Origin: Bacillus_I endophytica_A
Lineage (GTDB): Bacteria; Bacillota; Bacilli; Bacillales; Bacillaceae_H
Assembly: GCF_026790145.1 (NCBI RefSeq)
Contig: NZ_JALAMS010000076.1
Coordinates: 1 to 32,975, forward strand
Direction: 5' to 3'
Length of the DNA: 32,975 bases
The position numbers and the translations under genes are program-made. Each line of letters starts with the position of its first letter. Position 1 is the first letter of the stretch. Positions 14,822 to 22,895 of this stretch are shown piece by piece. Under the pieces are notes generated by a model. It saw only the letters and a list, made by a program, of their open reading frames with translations. It was not told the origin of the DNA and ran no database searches.

Positions 14822-16154
14822 TCGTTACCTCCGTAATCGCTTGCTTTATAATCTCGATCATTTCTTTTAAATCTTCTACTGTACTTACAAGTGGCGGCAT
14901 AAGAACGATAACATCTCCAAGCGGACGAGTTAGCATTCCAAGCTCCCTCATCTTTAAAGAGACTTTGTAACCTATTCTCTTATCTGACGGAAAAGGTTGT
15001 CTCGTTTCTTTAGATTGAACAAGTTCAATACCACACATAAAGCCAAGTTGGCGAACATCCCCGACATGAGATAGTTCGTATAGTGTGTTAAGCAGTTGTT
15101 TAAGGCTTTCACTCTTCTCGGCAACTTTTTCTACTATATCTTCCACTTCAAATAACCTTAAATTTTCGAGAGCGACAGCACAGCCAAGTTGATTCCCTGT
15201 ATAGGAATGACCATGAAAAAAGGTTTTCATATTTGAATAGTCATCATAAAATGCTTCATAAATCCGTTCTGTTGCAAACGTTACTGCGATAGGTAAATAT
15301 CCACCTGTAATTCCTTTTCCGGCAGCCATTAAATCTGGTTGCACATTTTCATGCTCACATGCAAACATTTTCCCTGTACGACCAAATCCAGTTGCTACTT
15401 CATCAACAATTAATAACACTTCATATTTTGTACAAAGCTCACGTACGCCTGAAAGAAATCCTTCTGGCATTACGATAATCCCCGAAGCTCCTTGGACAAT
15501 AGATTCAATAGATAAAGCAGCAATTGTATGGTGGTACTCTTTTAACAATTGTTCAAGTGCCTGTAGACATTCGTCACGGCATATACAAGGGTCTTGACTC
15601 TCTGAACGATATACATAGGGAATAGGAGCTTTAAAACTTTCAAACATTAATGGACCATATACATGATGAAATAAATCGATAGAACCAATGCTAACGGCCC
15701 CAATTGTGTCTCCATGATAACCGTTTTTCATAGATATAAATTTTTGCTTTTCTGATTTTCCAACATTTTTCCAATATTGAAAAGCCATTTTCAAAGCAAT
15801 TTCGACCGCCTCTGCACCACTGTCTGAATAAAAAACACGGGTTAAATTTTTAGGACTTATGTTAACAAGTTTCTCAGCAAGCTCGGTCGCTGGCACATTT
15901 GTCATACCAAGCAAAGTAGAATGAGCAATTTTTTCTAACTGTCGTTTTATAGCATCGTCAAGCTCCTGTTTACGATGTCCGTGTACATTTAGCCATACTG
16001 AAGAAAAGCCATCGTAATATTCTTTTCCATAAACATCTTTAACCTTTATTCCCTCTCCATTTTCAATAATGAGCGGATTCTCATCATAATCTTTCATTTG
16101 TGTAAACGGTAACCAAAGATGTTTTTTACTTTTTTCAATTAATTCACTACTCAT
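14805..16154 (-). CDS. bioA: 7,8-diaminopelargonate (DAPA) aminotransferase
   Basis: 449 residues from ATG 16152-16154, chosen for the GGGAGGG site just upstream; a TTG at 16175 lies before that site and is rejected. It is a class III aminotransferase: HLWLPFTQMKDY and WLNVHGHRKQELD are BioA signatures, DSGAEAVEIALK binds the PLP phosphate, IVDEVATGFGRTG holds the PLP-nitrogen Asp, and AAGKGITGGYLP has Lys280 as Schiff base. It converts 8-amino-7-oxononanoate to 7,8-diaminopelargonate. B. subtilis BioA uses lysine as amino donor, and the close resemblance suggests the same here. It overlaps bioW by eight bases. Confidence 0.93.
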   Translation of the reverse strand: MSSELIEKSKKHLWLPFTQMKDYDENPLIIENGEGIKVKDVYGKEYYDGFSSVWLNVHGHRKQELDDAIKRQLEKIAHSTLLGMTNVPATELAEKLVNISPKNLTRVFYSDSGAEAVEIALKMAFQYWKNVGKSEKQKFISMKNGYHGDTIGAVSIGSIDLFHHVYGPLMFESFKAPIPYVYRSESQDPCICRDECLQALEQLLKEYHHTIAALSIESIVQGASGIIVMPEGFLSGVRELCTKYEVLLIVDEVATGFGRTGKMFACEHENVQPDLMAAGKGITGGYLPIAVTFATERIYEAFYDDYSNMKTFFHGHSYTGNQLGCAVALENLRLFEVEDIVEKVAEKSESLKQLLNTLYELSHVGDVRQLGFMCGIELVQSKETRQPFPSDKRIGYKVSLKMRELGMLTRPLGDVIVLMPPLVSTVEDLKEMIEIIKQAITEVTNGVLQ

Positions 16155-16926
16155 GATTTCCCTCCCATTGAACAAGAACAGGGTTCTTTTTTAAGTAATC
16201 TATGTATTTCGTTATGTCTTCAGAGCTATCAACAAAGAAGATACGGCAACCTTGCTCATTCCCATATTCTTTTAGGTTTGTAATCCGCTGATATCCAAAT
16301 TTTTTATTAGCCACATATCCTGTCGTGTAATCCGGATCATCAGACCAACATAGTTCTGCAACTGTAGCTTGATGCATACTTACTTTTGAGGCAAGGGTTA
16401 TAGCTTCTTTCAATCGATCATTTTGATTGACTGCAATCTCTCTCTTCCATTTCTTAAAGTTTTCATCTCGCCAATCCATTCTAGATACACGAATCCCTTT
16501 TCCATTGTGATGACTTTCATCTAATCGTTGTCCTGTCTTACTATCGATAAGAATGGCACCACTGAGTTCCGCATGTTCTTCCATTAGTAGGTAAGCTTTT
16601 TGAATAATAGGAAACGGCACTCCACATTTCATTAATAAGTTTTGAGCTAATAACTGTCCCTCCTCAACTGAATTTGTAGTATGTGTAGTAACTTGTAGAG
16701 GACTAATGACTTGAACAGGCTTATCTACTACTTCAAACTGAATTTGCGCAAAGTCTGGTTTTCCTCTTGAATGGGTTAAACTTTTATGAAGTAGCTTATC
16801 TACTGACTCTCTAATTTCATCAAATAAAACAAGTTGTTCCCCACCTGATATATGTTTCCCTCCTTCCTCGTGTGGTTTACTCTTAGAAGCTCTCATTCTC
16901 ACACTATAATATGGTAAATCTCTCAT
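16147..16926 (-). CDS. bioW: 6-carboxyhexanoate-CoA ligase (pimeloyl-CoA synthetase)
   Basis: 259 residues. YSVRMRASKSKPHEEGGKHI then SGGE, LTHSRGKPDFAQIQFE, GIRVSRMDW and VAELCWSDDPDYTTGYVA follow Bacillus BioW almost segment by segment. It activates free pimelate with ATP and CoA. It is first in the bio operon: ATG 16924-16926, GGGACA upstream, with a BirA operator 59-99 bases before the start. Having both bioW and bioI gives two routes to the pimeloyl unit, as in B. subtilis. Confidence 0.94.
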   Translation of the reverse strand: MRDLPYYSVRMRASKSKPHEEGGKHISGGEQLVLFDEIRESVDKLLHKSLTHSRGKPDFAQIQFEVVDKPVQVISPLQVTTHTTNSVEEGQLLAQNLLMKCGVPFPIIQKAYLLMEEHAELSGAILIDSKTGQRLDESHHNGKGIRVSRMDWRDENFKKWKREIAVNQNDRLKEAITLASKVSMHQATVAELCWSDDPDYTTGYVANKKFGYQRITNLKEYGNEQGCRIFFVDSSEDITKYIDYLKKNPVLVQWEGNHE

Positions 16927-16984
16927 TCTCTTGTCCCTACTTTCATTCTAAAACTGAACCTCAATGATAAAATATTTACGGACT

Positions 16985-17034
16985 TATATATGTTAACTTA
17001 ATATAAAAATTGGTTAACATATATAAATGTTAAC
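16985..17034. promoter_or_regulatory. BirA (biotin repressor) operator
   Basis: TATATATGTTAAC (16985-16997), 15 bases, then its exact complement GTTAACATATATA (17013-17025). The GTTAAC-N15-GTTAAC layout matches known Bacillus biotin operators. A third GTTAAC (17029-17034) overlaps the -10. Biotinyl-AMP-bound BirA would block the bioW promoter. Confidence 0.9.
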
Positions 17035-17055
17035 TTCTTTACACAATTCTGTCAA
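17027..17055 (-). promoter_or_regulatory. bioW operon promoter
   Basis: Minus strand: perfect TTGACA (17050-17055), a 17-base spacer, TAACAT (17027-17032). The predicted start falls within the BirA operator. Confidence 0.7.
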
Positions 17056-17177
17056 TTGCATATTTACAAGGTTATAGTTGATTTTTGAGTGAAAGACAAG
17101 CCTTATCTATCAGATTAAAGAACACTACTTTTATGGGGATAAAACATTATTGCTACAAGTTTTTGCATGTAATAGAC

Positions 17178-17223
17178 AAAAAAGAGAACTCCTCCTCCCA
17201 TCTTTAGATGAGAGGAGGAGTTC
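17178..17223 (-). terminator. terminator of the PaaI-type thioesterase gene
   Basis: An 18-base stem (17186-17203 with 17206-17223, arms beginning GAACTCCTCCTC) with one wobble pair, and T6 on the minus strand. It sits seven bases past the stop at 17230. Apart from the bioW control region, nothing else is seen in 17056-17177. Confidence 0.9.
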
Positions 17224-17229
17224 CCTTAT

Positions 17230-17676
17230 CTATTCAACAGGAACAAAATAATGATTCTTGCGGTAAACTAGAGCGTCCATCGTAGCTAAAAGTTCTCCAT
17301 CACTTTCTACTCTAATTTTATACCAACCTGTACGGTTATTTCGTTTCTCTTCTACAGCTTTTGCTATTAAACGCGTTCCTACCTTTCCGGGGGCCATAAA
17401 ATTAACATTTGTTGATAGCCCAACAGATGTCTTTCCATAAGAATTACTAGCTGCTGCAAAAACATAATCTGCTAAAGAAAAGATGATTGCTCCATGGACT
17501 GTGCCATGTGCATTTAACATATGATCTTTGATATCCAATTCTGCGGTTGCTGTACCTTCTCCCATATGGATTAATTTCATGCCTAGAAAATGTGCAAAGG
17601 GTTCTTGTTCCATAAGAGAAAAGATTTCATTATAGTATTTCTGATGAATTTCTTGTTCCGTTATATTTGTTTTCAT
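17230..17676 (-). CDS. PaaI-type hotdog-fold acyl-CoA thioesterase
   Basis: 148 residues from ATG 17674-17676; ATG 17682 is in frame but only one base from GGAGGA and is rejected. NAHGTVHGAIIFSLADYVFA is the hotdog signature, with Asp70 in FSLAD matching the catalytic acid of PaaI, and NFMAPGKVGTRLIAKAV forms the next strands. PaaI hydrolyses ring-hydroxylated phenylacetyl-CoA esters and so releases CoA trapped by dead-end intermediates. Its place at the edge of the paa island supports that role, though it is separated from the main operon by three genes. It has its own strong terminator. Confidence 0.85.
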   Translation of the reverse strand: MKTNITEQEIHQKYYNEIFSLMEQEPFAHFLGMKLIHMGEGTATAELDIKDHMLNAHGTVHGAIIFSLADYVFAAASNSYGKTSVGLSTNVNFMAPGKVGTRLIAKAVEEKRNNRTGWYKIRVESDGELLATMDALVYRKNHYFVPVE

Positions 17677-18026
17677 TATCATTCCTCCGCTTTTTAGGAC
17701 TAGTCAAACACCTGTCACATAGAAAATGGTTCCAATTTAAATACGGTGGAGAAAAAGACTATTATATATTTCTAAATACGAATTTAAAAAACTAGGATAA
17801 TGCCTTCCTGTAAGATTGATTTTCTAAGATCCCCATCTCTTAAAAGGTTATTCAATAACACCTCTATCAAACATCAAAGATAGACAGCATTCTTTAGGAG
17901 GTTCCTTATATTTAAAACGCTTTCAAAAAAGGAAACTGAAAAACTTGTATAAATAGAAATCTTACTTGTTGATAGGAATCAAAAAAAACAAAGTTTTTAA
18001 GCCTTTTAGACAATCGAGATTATAAT
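17677..18026. other. intergenic region with operator-like motifs
   Basis: No gene is visible between the flavin oxidoreductase and the thioesterase. It contains the dyad GTTATTCAATAAC (17847-17859), related to the GTTATA motif elsewhere in the paa island, and a cre-like site at 17912-17925. No convincing terminator or -35/-10 pair was found. Confidence 0.5.
17912..17925 (-). promoter_or_regulatory. cre-like site (possible CcpA binding)
   Basis: TGAAAGCGTTTTAA on the minus strand matches the catabolite-responsive element TGWNANCGNTNWCA at all but one position. It lies about 236 bases upstream of the thioesterase start. Confidence 0.35.
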
Positions 18027-18989
18027 TTAAGATGTGAATGTTTCCAAAGCTGAGAAGGATTGTTGAATTCTTGATGAAGCTTCTTTCATCATGTTTTCTA
18101 ACAACCCTTTTACACTAGGAATATTTGAAAGTAAACCTGCTACTTGTCCACTGTTAATAAATCCATTGACAAAGTCTCCTTTTAGAGCTCCTATAACATG
18201 GAGATTTTCAGAAGTCATTTTATTGTATTCCTCTAAAATCATCCCTTCATTTTCTTTTTCAACGATTTTATTTGCATATGGAGTATTTAATATTCTTCTT
18301 ACCTGCCCTACCGAACGTCCTACAACAACTGTATCTGTATCACTTGCTTGAATTAATTTTTGTTTATAGCTCATGTGAAATGGTGCTTCCTGCGTAGCAA
18401 TCAGACGGGTACCAATCTGAACTCCACTTGCTCCCAACATTAAAGCTGCTGCCAAACCTTTTCCATCCCCAATTCCGCCTGCAGCAATTACAGGGATATC
18501 TACACATCCAGTGAGTTGTGGAATAAGCGTAAATGTTGTGAGTTCAAGATTAGAATTAATTCCGGCTGCTTCAAACCCCTCTGCTACTAATAAATCGGCT
18601 CCTGCTCTCTCTGCTTTTTTAGCATGTTTGACAGAAGCGACTACTACGATTACCTTTATACCGTGCGAATGAAGTCTCGGAATAATTGAAGCAGGATTTC
18701 CTGCTGATAATGAGACAACTGGAATGTGACTATCTATGACAATATTTATGATATCCTCTAAAAAAGGTGTAACAGTAATAGGAATGTTTACAGCAAAGGG
18801 TTTATCTGTTCTCTTCTTTGTTTCTTGAATCATTTCTTCGACTTGATCTGGTGTCATCGTTCCGCAGCCGATTGTACCTAATCCTCCTGCTTCTGATACA
18901 GCAGCAGTGAGAATTGCGTTGCTAATATTCCCCATTCCCCCTTGAATAATAGGATATTTAATATTTAATTGTTCTGTTAAGCGTAACAT
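18027..18989 (-). CDS. NAD(P)H-dependent flavin oxidoreductase, nitronate monooxygenase/FabK family variant
   Basis: 320 residues from ATG 18987-18989 with GGAG-TGGTG upstream; the earlier in-frame ATG precedes that site. It is a TIM barrel with FMN-binding segments: YPIIQGGMGNIS, a GGLGTIGCG loop, and AAGGIGDGKGLAAALMLGAS followed by GVQIGTR. Nitronate monooxygenases and FabK have EAGGH at the active site; here it reads EAAGIN (140-145), so the usual His is replaced by Ile144. The reaction is therefore uncertain and classical nitronate oxidation is doubtful. It lies between the PaaI-type thioesterase and the PaaY-like gene, suggesting an auxiliary step in aromatic or CoA-ester metabolism. 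No partner is evident. Confidence 0.8.
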   Translation of the reverse strand: MLRLTEQLNIKYPIIQGGMGNISNAILTAAVSEAGGLGTIGCGTMTPDQVEEMIQETKKRTDKPFAVNIPITVTPFLEDIINIVIDSHIPVVSLSAGNPASIIPRLHSHGIKVIVVVASVKHAKKAERAGADLLVAEGFEAAGINSNLELTTFTLIPQLTGCVDIPVIAAGGIGDGKGLAAALMLGASGVQIGTRLIATQEAPFHMSYKQKLIQASDTDTVVVGRSVGQVRRILNTPYANKIVEKENEGMILEEYNKMTSENLHVIGALKGDFVNGFINSGQVAGLLSNIPSVKGLLENMMKEASSRIQQSFSALETFTS

Positions 18990-19018
18990 TTTCACCACTC
19001 CCCTCATAATAATGTTAT

Positions 19019-19047
19019 ACTATAGATAAAGGAAAAACAATTATAAA
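19019..19047 (-). promoter_or_regulatory. possible promoter of the flavin oxidoreductase gene
   Basis: Minus strand: TTTATA (19042-19047), 17 bases, TATAGT (19019-19024). TGTTATAC (19013-19020) overlaps its -10. Confidence 0.4.
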
Positions 19048-19070
19048 TTCTCTATAAGGGGGACCCTAGT

Positions 19071-19586
19071 ATGATTATTTCTTATAATGAAAAAGAACCG
19101 GATATTCATAAAACAGCATTTATAGCGCCAGGGGCTTATGTGATAGGAGATGTAGAAATCGGAAAAGAAACGACTATTTGGTTTAACGCTGTTTTACGCG
19201 GTGATGAAGGCGCTATCAAGGTTGGAAAGAAATGTAGTATCCAAGACAATTCAACAATTCATCTATACGCTGGCTGCCCAGTCACTGTTGAGGATGAAGT
19301 AACAATTGGACACAATGTAATTCTTCATGGATGTACAATTGGAAAACGTTCTATTATTGGAATGGGGTCTACCATATTAGATGGAGCTCAAATTGGTGAA
19401 GAATGTATTATCGGTGCTAATTCACTTATTCCTTCTGGAAAGGTCATTCCACCTCATTCTCTTGTTATGGGGTCCCCAGGAAAAGTTGTTCGTGAAATAA
19501 ATGAGAAGGATTTAGAAGTTATTCAATTGTCTATTGATTCCTATGTCCAAAAAGGATATGAGTTTAAGAAAAATTTAAGCAAATAA
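19071..19586 (+). CDS. gamma-carbonic-anhydrase-like hexapeptide protein (PaaY/YtoA type)
   Basis: 171 residues. Left-handed beta-helix repeats run from IAPGAYVIGDVEIGKETTIW to IGEECIIGANSLIPSG. His64, His81 and His86 correspond to the three zinc ligands of gamma-carbonic anhydrases. The C-terminal helix (EKDLEVIQLSIDSYVQKGYE) is the family's clasp. Length equals B. subtilis YtoA, while position beside paaX suggests PaaY, which in E. coli has thioesterase activity on phenylacetate-pathway CoA esters. Start ATG 19071 behind AAGGGGG. It converges on paaX; the shared terminator overlaps both ends. Fold is sure; choice between PaaY-like and generic function is not. Confidence 0.85.
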   Translation: MIISYNEKEPDIHKTAFIAPGAYVIGDVEIGKETTIWFNAVLRGDEGAIKVGKKCSIQDNSTIHLYAGCPVTVEDEVTIGHNVILHGCTIGKRSIIGMGSTILDGAQIGEECIIGANSLIPSGKVIPPHSLVMGSPGKVVREINEKDLEVIQLSIDSYVQKGYEFKKNLSK

Positions 19587-19616
19587 AAATTCCTAAGAGC
19601 TATCTCTTAGGAATTT
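19587..19616. terminator. bidirectional terminator shared with paaX
   Basis: AAATTCCTAAGAG (19587-19599) pairs perfectly with CTCTTAGGAATTT (19604-19616), loop CTAT. It begins right after the plus-strand stop, and the paaX stop codon (19607-19609) lies inside its right arm. Confidence 0.8.
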
Positions 19617-20503
19617 CTAATTTGTTCACTAATTAAAGGATGATCTGTAGAATCGTATGATTTACTTTTATGGCTTAAATCATTATCTTTTTGAAAAATG
19701 TCTTCAAAAAACTGGTTAGCAGGATCAGCTAGCATTTTATAGTACTGGCTGAATAATAAGGCTGCATGATTGCCAATCCAACGTGCTGGTAATAGTTCTT
19801 TTGGAAGGCCAGGATCAACAAATAGAAATTTTCGATATTCATGGATAAGATTCGTTCTCTCTACAAAACATTCTGCATCAGTCATCTGGCCTCGCTGAAT
19901 GACACTTTGATGGATAATATATGTTTTACTATACGTATCAATAAACTGTTCATATTTTTGTTCAATCTCTTCTAATGGCCAGCTCTTTTCTACTAATGAT
20001 TGATTTGTATGAGGTCCCTTATAATCAGATATAAAGAAATCAACATATTGTTCAATATTATATTTATCAATCAATAGTTCAACTTCTTTTTCTAGATTAT
20101 TAGGTGATAACCAGCAACCATTTGAAAAACTTCCAAATCCGCTCCATATTAACTCTTTTCTAAACTCATCACGGATTTGTCTTTTTTCCTCTGGAATGGT
20201 ATACATGAGAATTCTCCACTTTCCGTCCCATTCATGAGGATTTAGTTTGTAAATTCTCCGCGCTGCTTCTTCAATTCGATTAACGCCTCGAGGAGTTAGA
20301 AAATAATAGCTCTTATTTCCTTCTCTTTGAGATTGTAGCCATCCTTGTTTGACCATACGTGAACAAGTGACACGTACAGCTTGTTCGTTATGTCCAAACT
20401 CCTTTAATAAACGTATTAAACTGCCGATCCAAATTTTATTACCATAATGGCGAATATAATCACCATAAATCGTAAAAATCATCGATTGTGTGTTCGTACT
20501 CAT
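19607..20503 (-). CDS. paaX: phenylacetic acid degradation regulator PaaX
   Basis: 298 residues, the normal PaaX length. The N-terminal winged helix (about 8-75) has FTIYGDYIRHYGNKIWIGSL and NEQAVRVTCSRMVKQGWLQ. The middle WDGKWRILMYTIPEEKRQIR followed by LIWSGFGSFSNGCWLSP is the central PaaX domain. FLFVDPGLPKELLPARWIGN lies in the C-terminal PaaX domain. In Proteobacteria PaaX represses paa genes and is released by phenylacetyl-CoA; the same is inferred here. Start ATG 20501-20503 with GAGG upstream. A TGTTATAC at 20541-20548, close before the gene, is like motifs near other paa promoters, hinting at autoregulation. Confidence 0.93.
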   Translation of the reverse strand: MSTNTQSMIFTIYGDYIRHYGNKIWIGSLIRLLKEFGHNEQAVRVTCSRMVKQGWLQSQREGNKSYYFLTPRGVNRIEEAARRIYKLNPHEWDGKWRILMYTIPEEKRQIRDEFRKELIWSGFGSFSNGCWLSPNNLEKEVELLIDKYNIEQYVDFFISDYKGPHTNQSLVEKSWPLEEIEQKYEQFIDTYSKTYIIHQSVIQRGQMTDAECFVERTNLIHEYRKFLFVDPGLPKELLPARWIGNHAALLFSQYYKMLADPANQFFEDIFQKDNDLSHKSKSYDSTDHPLISEQIRNS

Positions 20504-20851
20504 TAATACCTCACTCTTTCTACTCGCTCACCCTGTTTTATGTTATACAGCGGAGTACTAAAAAGCTCTTAAATATATTCTCTAATACCCCTTCATATTC
20601 ATTGTGATGAAGAGTTGTTAAAGTTCTTTAACTAATAAAAGTTATTATTTCTTAAGCCTTCCTTCTAATGCACGAGCCATTTTTTTGATTTATCTAACAA
20701 TATCATATCGAATATTTGTTAACCATGGCAACTATTATTTTCCTTCATATTAGGTATGAACTTTTTAAAAATAATAGTTTTCTTCTACAAGTATGAATAT
20801 TTCACTCGTTTTTCATTCAAAAGTCATGATTATATTTTGTTACGGAAGCGG
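20504..20851. other. intergenic region between the third crotonase gene and paaX
   Basis: No gene is seen. Contents: the paaX leader with TGTTATAC (20541-20548), and a nested hairpin at 20730-20779. A short minus-strand run ending MARALEGRLKK then stop (about 20645-20690) is too short to assign. Confidence 0.5.
20730..20779. other. nested AT-rich hairpin downstream of the paa operon
   Basis: AACTATTATTTT (20730-20741) pairs with AAAATAATAGTT (20768-20779); inside, TTCATA (20744-20749) pairs with TATGAA (20755-20760). It lies 72 bases past the end of the last catabolic gene. There is no T run on the minus strand, so a terminator role is uncertain; it may stabilise the transcript end. Confidence 0.4.
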
Positions 20852-21628
20852 CTATTTTCCTTTAAACTTTGGTATTCTTTTTTCACTAAACGCATTCAAG
20901 GCTTCTAACCTGTCTTCTGTAGGTATCGTTACTTCATAAGCTTTTGATTCAATCGCTAATCCCGTCTGCAAATCAACATTCATTCCTTGGCTAATAGCAT
21001 ATTTAGCTTGCTTTAGAGCAACTGGGCCATTTTTCATCATTTCTGCTGCAAAAGCTTCGCAAGATGGCATGAGCATGTTCTTTTCAACAACTTTTGTAAG
21101 TATGCCGAGTTCATATGCTTCTTGAGCTGCAATTTTCCTTGCTGTAAAGATCAGTTCTTTAGCTTTTGCCTCTCCAATTAAACGTGGCAATCGCTGTGTA
21201 CCTCCAGCTCCTGGAATAATCGCCCAACTTGTCTCTGTAAGTCCAATCTTTGCCCCTTCGACAGCAATAGAAAAATCACATGCTAGCATTAATTCAAATC
21301 CCCCGCCAAACGCGTATCCATTTACTGCAGCAATAGTAGGCTGAGGAAGGTTTGCAATACTATTGAAAACATCTCGGATCGCCTTTACATTTCGTTTCAC
21401 CTGCATCTCTGATAATGTTTTCCGTTCCTTTAAATCCGCACCTGCACTAAAAGCCTTTTCACCTGCACCTGTAAAAATGACAATGTTTACATTTGAATCT
21501 AGATGAATCGCAGCTACAATTTCCTGTAGTCGCTCTAATGTTTCATAGTCAAAACAATTTAACACCTCTGGGCGGTTAATTGTAACATACCCAATCATAT
21601 TTTCAACTCTGTATAAAATACGAGACAT
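20852..21628 (-). CDS. enoyl-CoA hydratase/isomerase family protein (third crotonase of the cluster)
   Basis: 258 residues, one crotonase domain. The oxyanion hole is AFSAGADLKER, and both hydratase glutamates are present: Glu112 in FGGGFELMLACD and Glu132 in GLTETSWAIIPGAGGTQRLP. It should therefore hydrate an enoyl-CoA. The GLTETxxAIIPGAGG form is like methylglutaconyl-CoA hydratases and Bacillus YngF, and differs from the PaaF copy at 26168. Last gene of the minus-strand paa run, 64 bases after paaJ with a hairpin between. It may act in the lower beta-oxidation steps or take an unassigned role in the ring-opening branch. Start ATG 21626-21628 with AGGAGTG upstream. Confidence 0.88.
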   Translation of the reverse strand: MSRILYRVENMIGYVTINRPEVLNCFDYETLERLQEIVAAIHLDSNVNIVIFTGAGEKAFSAGADLKERKTLSEMQVKRNVKAIRDVFNSIANLPQPTIAAVNGYAFGGGFELMLACDFSIAVEGAKIGLTETSWAIIPGAGGTQRLPRLIGEAKAKELIFTARKIAAQEAYELGILTKVVEKNMLMPSCEAFAAEMMKNGPVALKQAKYAISQGMNVDLQTGLAIESKAYEVTIPTEDRLEALNAFSEKRIPKFKGK

Positions 21629-21657
21629 GATTTTTACACTCCTTTTCTATAAAACAA

Positions 21658-21686
21658 CCCTTATCTAGCATAGGGCTAAATAAGGG
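21658..21686 (-). terminator. intra-operon hairpin after paaJ
   Basis: CCCTTATcTAGC (21658-21669) pairs with GCTAaATAAGGG (21675-21686), with a TTGTTTTAT tract on the minus strand. It likely reduces expression of the last crotonase or marks an RNA end. Confidence 0.5.
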
Positions 21687-21692
21687 ACTCCT

Positions 21693-22895
21693 CTATTTTA
21701 CATTTTCCACAATTGTTGCAATTCCTTGTCCAACACCCACACACATTGTACTAAGGCCATACCGGATATCTTGTTTTTTCATTTCGTAAATAAGAGTTGT
21801 TAATATTCTTGCCCCACTTGCTCCTAGCGGATGTCCAAATGCAATAGCTCCTCCATTTACGTTCACTTTCTCTGTATTTAACTCTAGTTGACGAATACAT
21901 TCTAAAGATTGAGAAGCAAAAGCTTCATTTAATTCAACTAGCCCAAGGTCCTGTATTGTTAAGTTGGCACGCGACAAAGCTTTTCTAGTAGCCAAAATCG
22001 GGCCTAACCCCATGATGCTAGGTTCTAATCCCGCTGTTGCACCAACCACATACTTTACAAGCGGTCTTAAACCTAATGCTTTTGCTTTGTCCGCACTCAT
22101 TATTAGAAGGGCTGAGGCTCCGTCATTAACACCTGAGGCATTTCCTGCAGTAACCGTTCCTCCTTCAAAAAGGGGTCTTAATTTTCCTAATGTTTCTAAC
22201 GTTGTATCAGGACGAGGATGTTCATCCCTATCAATAACAACTTCATTGCCTTTTCGATCTCGATACATAACAGGTACAATTTCTTCGGAGAATCGATTTT
22301 CTTCCATTGCCTTTTTTGCTTTTTGTTGACTTTCAAATGCAAACTGATCTTGTTCACTACGTGAAATTTGAAATTGTTGGGCTACATTTTCAGCCGTTTT
22401 AGGCATTGTTTCTGCCCCGTATATTTCTTCTAATTTTTTATTTGTAAAACGCCAGCCAATTGTTGTATCTTGTAACTCCATACTGCCTCTCGGAAATTCT
22501 TTATCGGGTTTAGCCATCACTAAAGGTGCACGAGTCATGCTTTCTGTGCCCCCAGCAATATAAATATCCCCTTCACCGATCGCGATAGCTCTTGCTGCAT
22601 AGATTACAGCATCAAGACCTGATCCACATAGACGATTGACAGTAGTTCCCCCTACACTTGTTGGAAGTCCTGCTAGTAAAGCTGACATTCTAGCCACATT
22701 ACGATTATCTTCACCAGCTTGGTTGGCATTCCCCAATATCACTTCTTCAATTTGATGAGGTGGGAGGTTCGGGTTACGTTCAATGAGCGCCTTAATAACT
22801 ATCGCCCCTAAATCGTCTGGACGTATATTTTTTAAAGCTCCTTTATATCTTCCAATAGGAGTTCGCACTGCATCTACAATAACAACTTCCCTCAT
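21693..22895 (-). CDS. paaJ: 3-oxoadipyl-CoA / 3-oxo-5,6-dehydrosuberyl-CoA thiolase
   Basis: 400 residues, typical of PaaJ/PcaF. Catalytic residues are Cys90 (NRLCGSGLDAV, acyl carrier), His355 (AFGHPLGASGAR) and Cys385 (MCVGVGQG). In phenylacetate degradation it cleaves 3-oxo-5,6-dehydrosuberyl-CoA and later 3-oxoadipyl-CoA, releasing acetyl-CoA and finally succinyl-CoA. Its ATG overlaps the stop of paaH by four bases, and the neighbouring dehydrogenase and hydratases supply its substrates. A general acetyl-CoA acetyltransferase cannot be excluded by motif alone; context decides. Confidence 0.92.
   Translation of the reverse strand: MREVVIVDAVRTPIGRYKGALKNIRPDDLGAIVIKALIERNPNLPPHQIEEVILGNANQAGEDNRNVARMSALLAGLPTSVGGTTVNRLCGSGLDAVIYAARAIAIGEGDIYIAGGTESMTRAPLVMAKPDKEFPRGSMELQDTTIGWRFTNKKLEEIYGAETMPKTAENVAQQFQISRSEQDQFAFESQQKAKKAMEENRFSEEIVPVMYRDRKGNEVVIDRDEHPRPDTTLETLGKLRPLFEGGTVTAGNASGVNDGASALLIMSADKAKALGLRPLVKYVVGATAGLEPSIMGLGPILATRKALSRANLTIQDLGLVELNEAFASQSLECIRQLELNTEKVNVNGGAIAFGHPLGASGARILTTLIYEMKKQDIRYGLSTMCVGVGQGIATIVENVK

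Noticed and set aside
20645..20690. Minus-strand peptide ending MARALEGRLKK before a stop, possible gene remnant
   Set aside because: Too short, and no upstream extension in frame resembles a protein.
21964..22329. Plus-strand open frame of 121 codons inside paaJ
   Set aside because: It is antisense to a clear thiolase gene, has no ribosome site and no family signature. Similar antisense frames at 8660-8953, 26409-26696 and 7132-7440 were dropped for the same reason.
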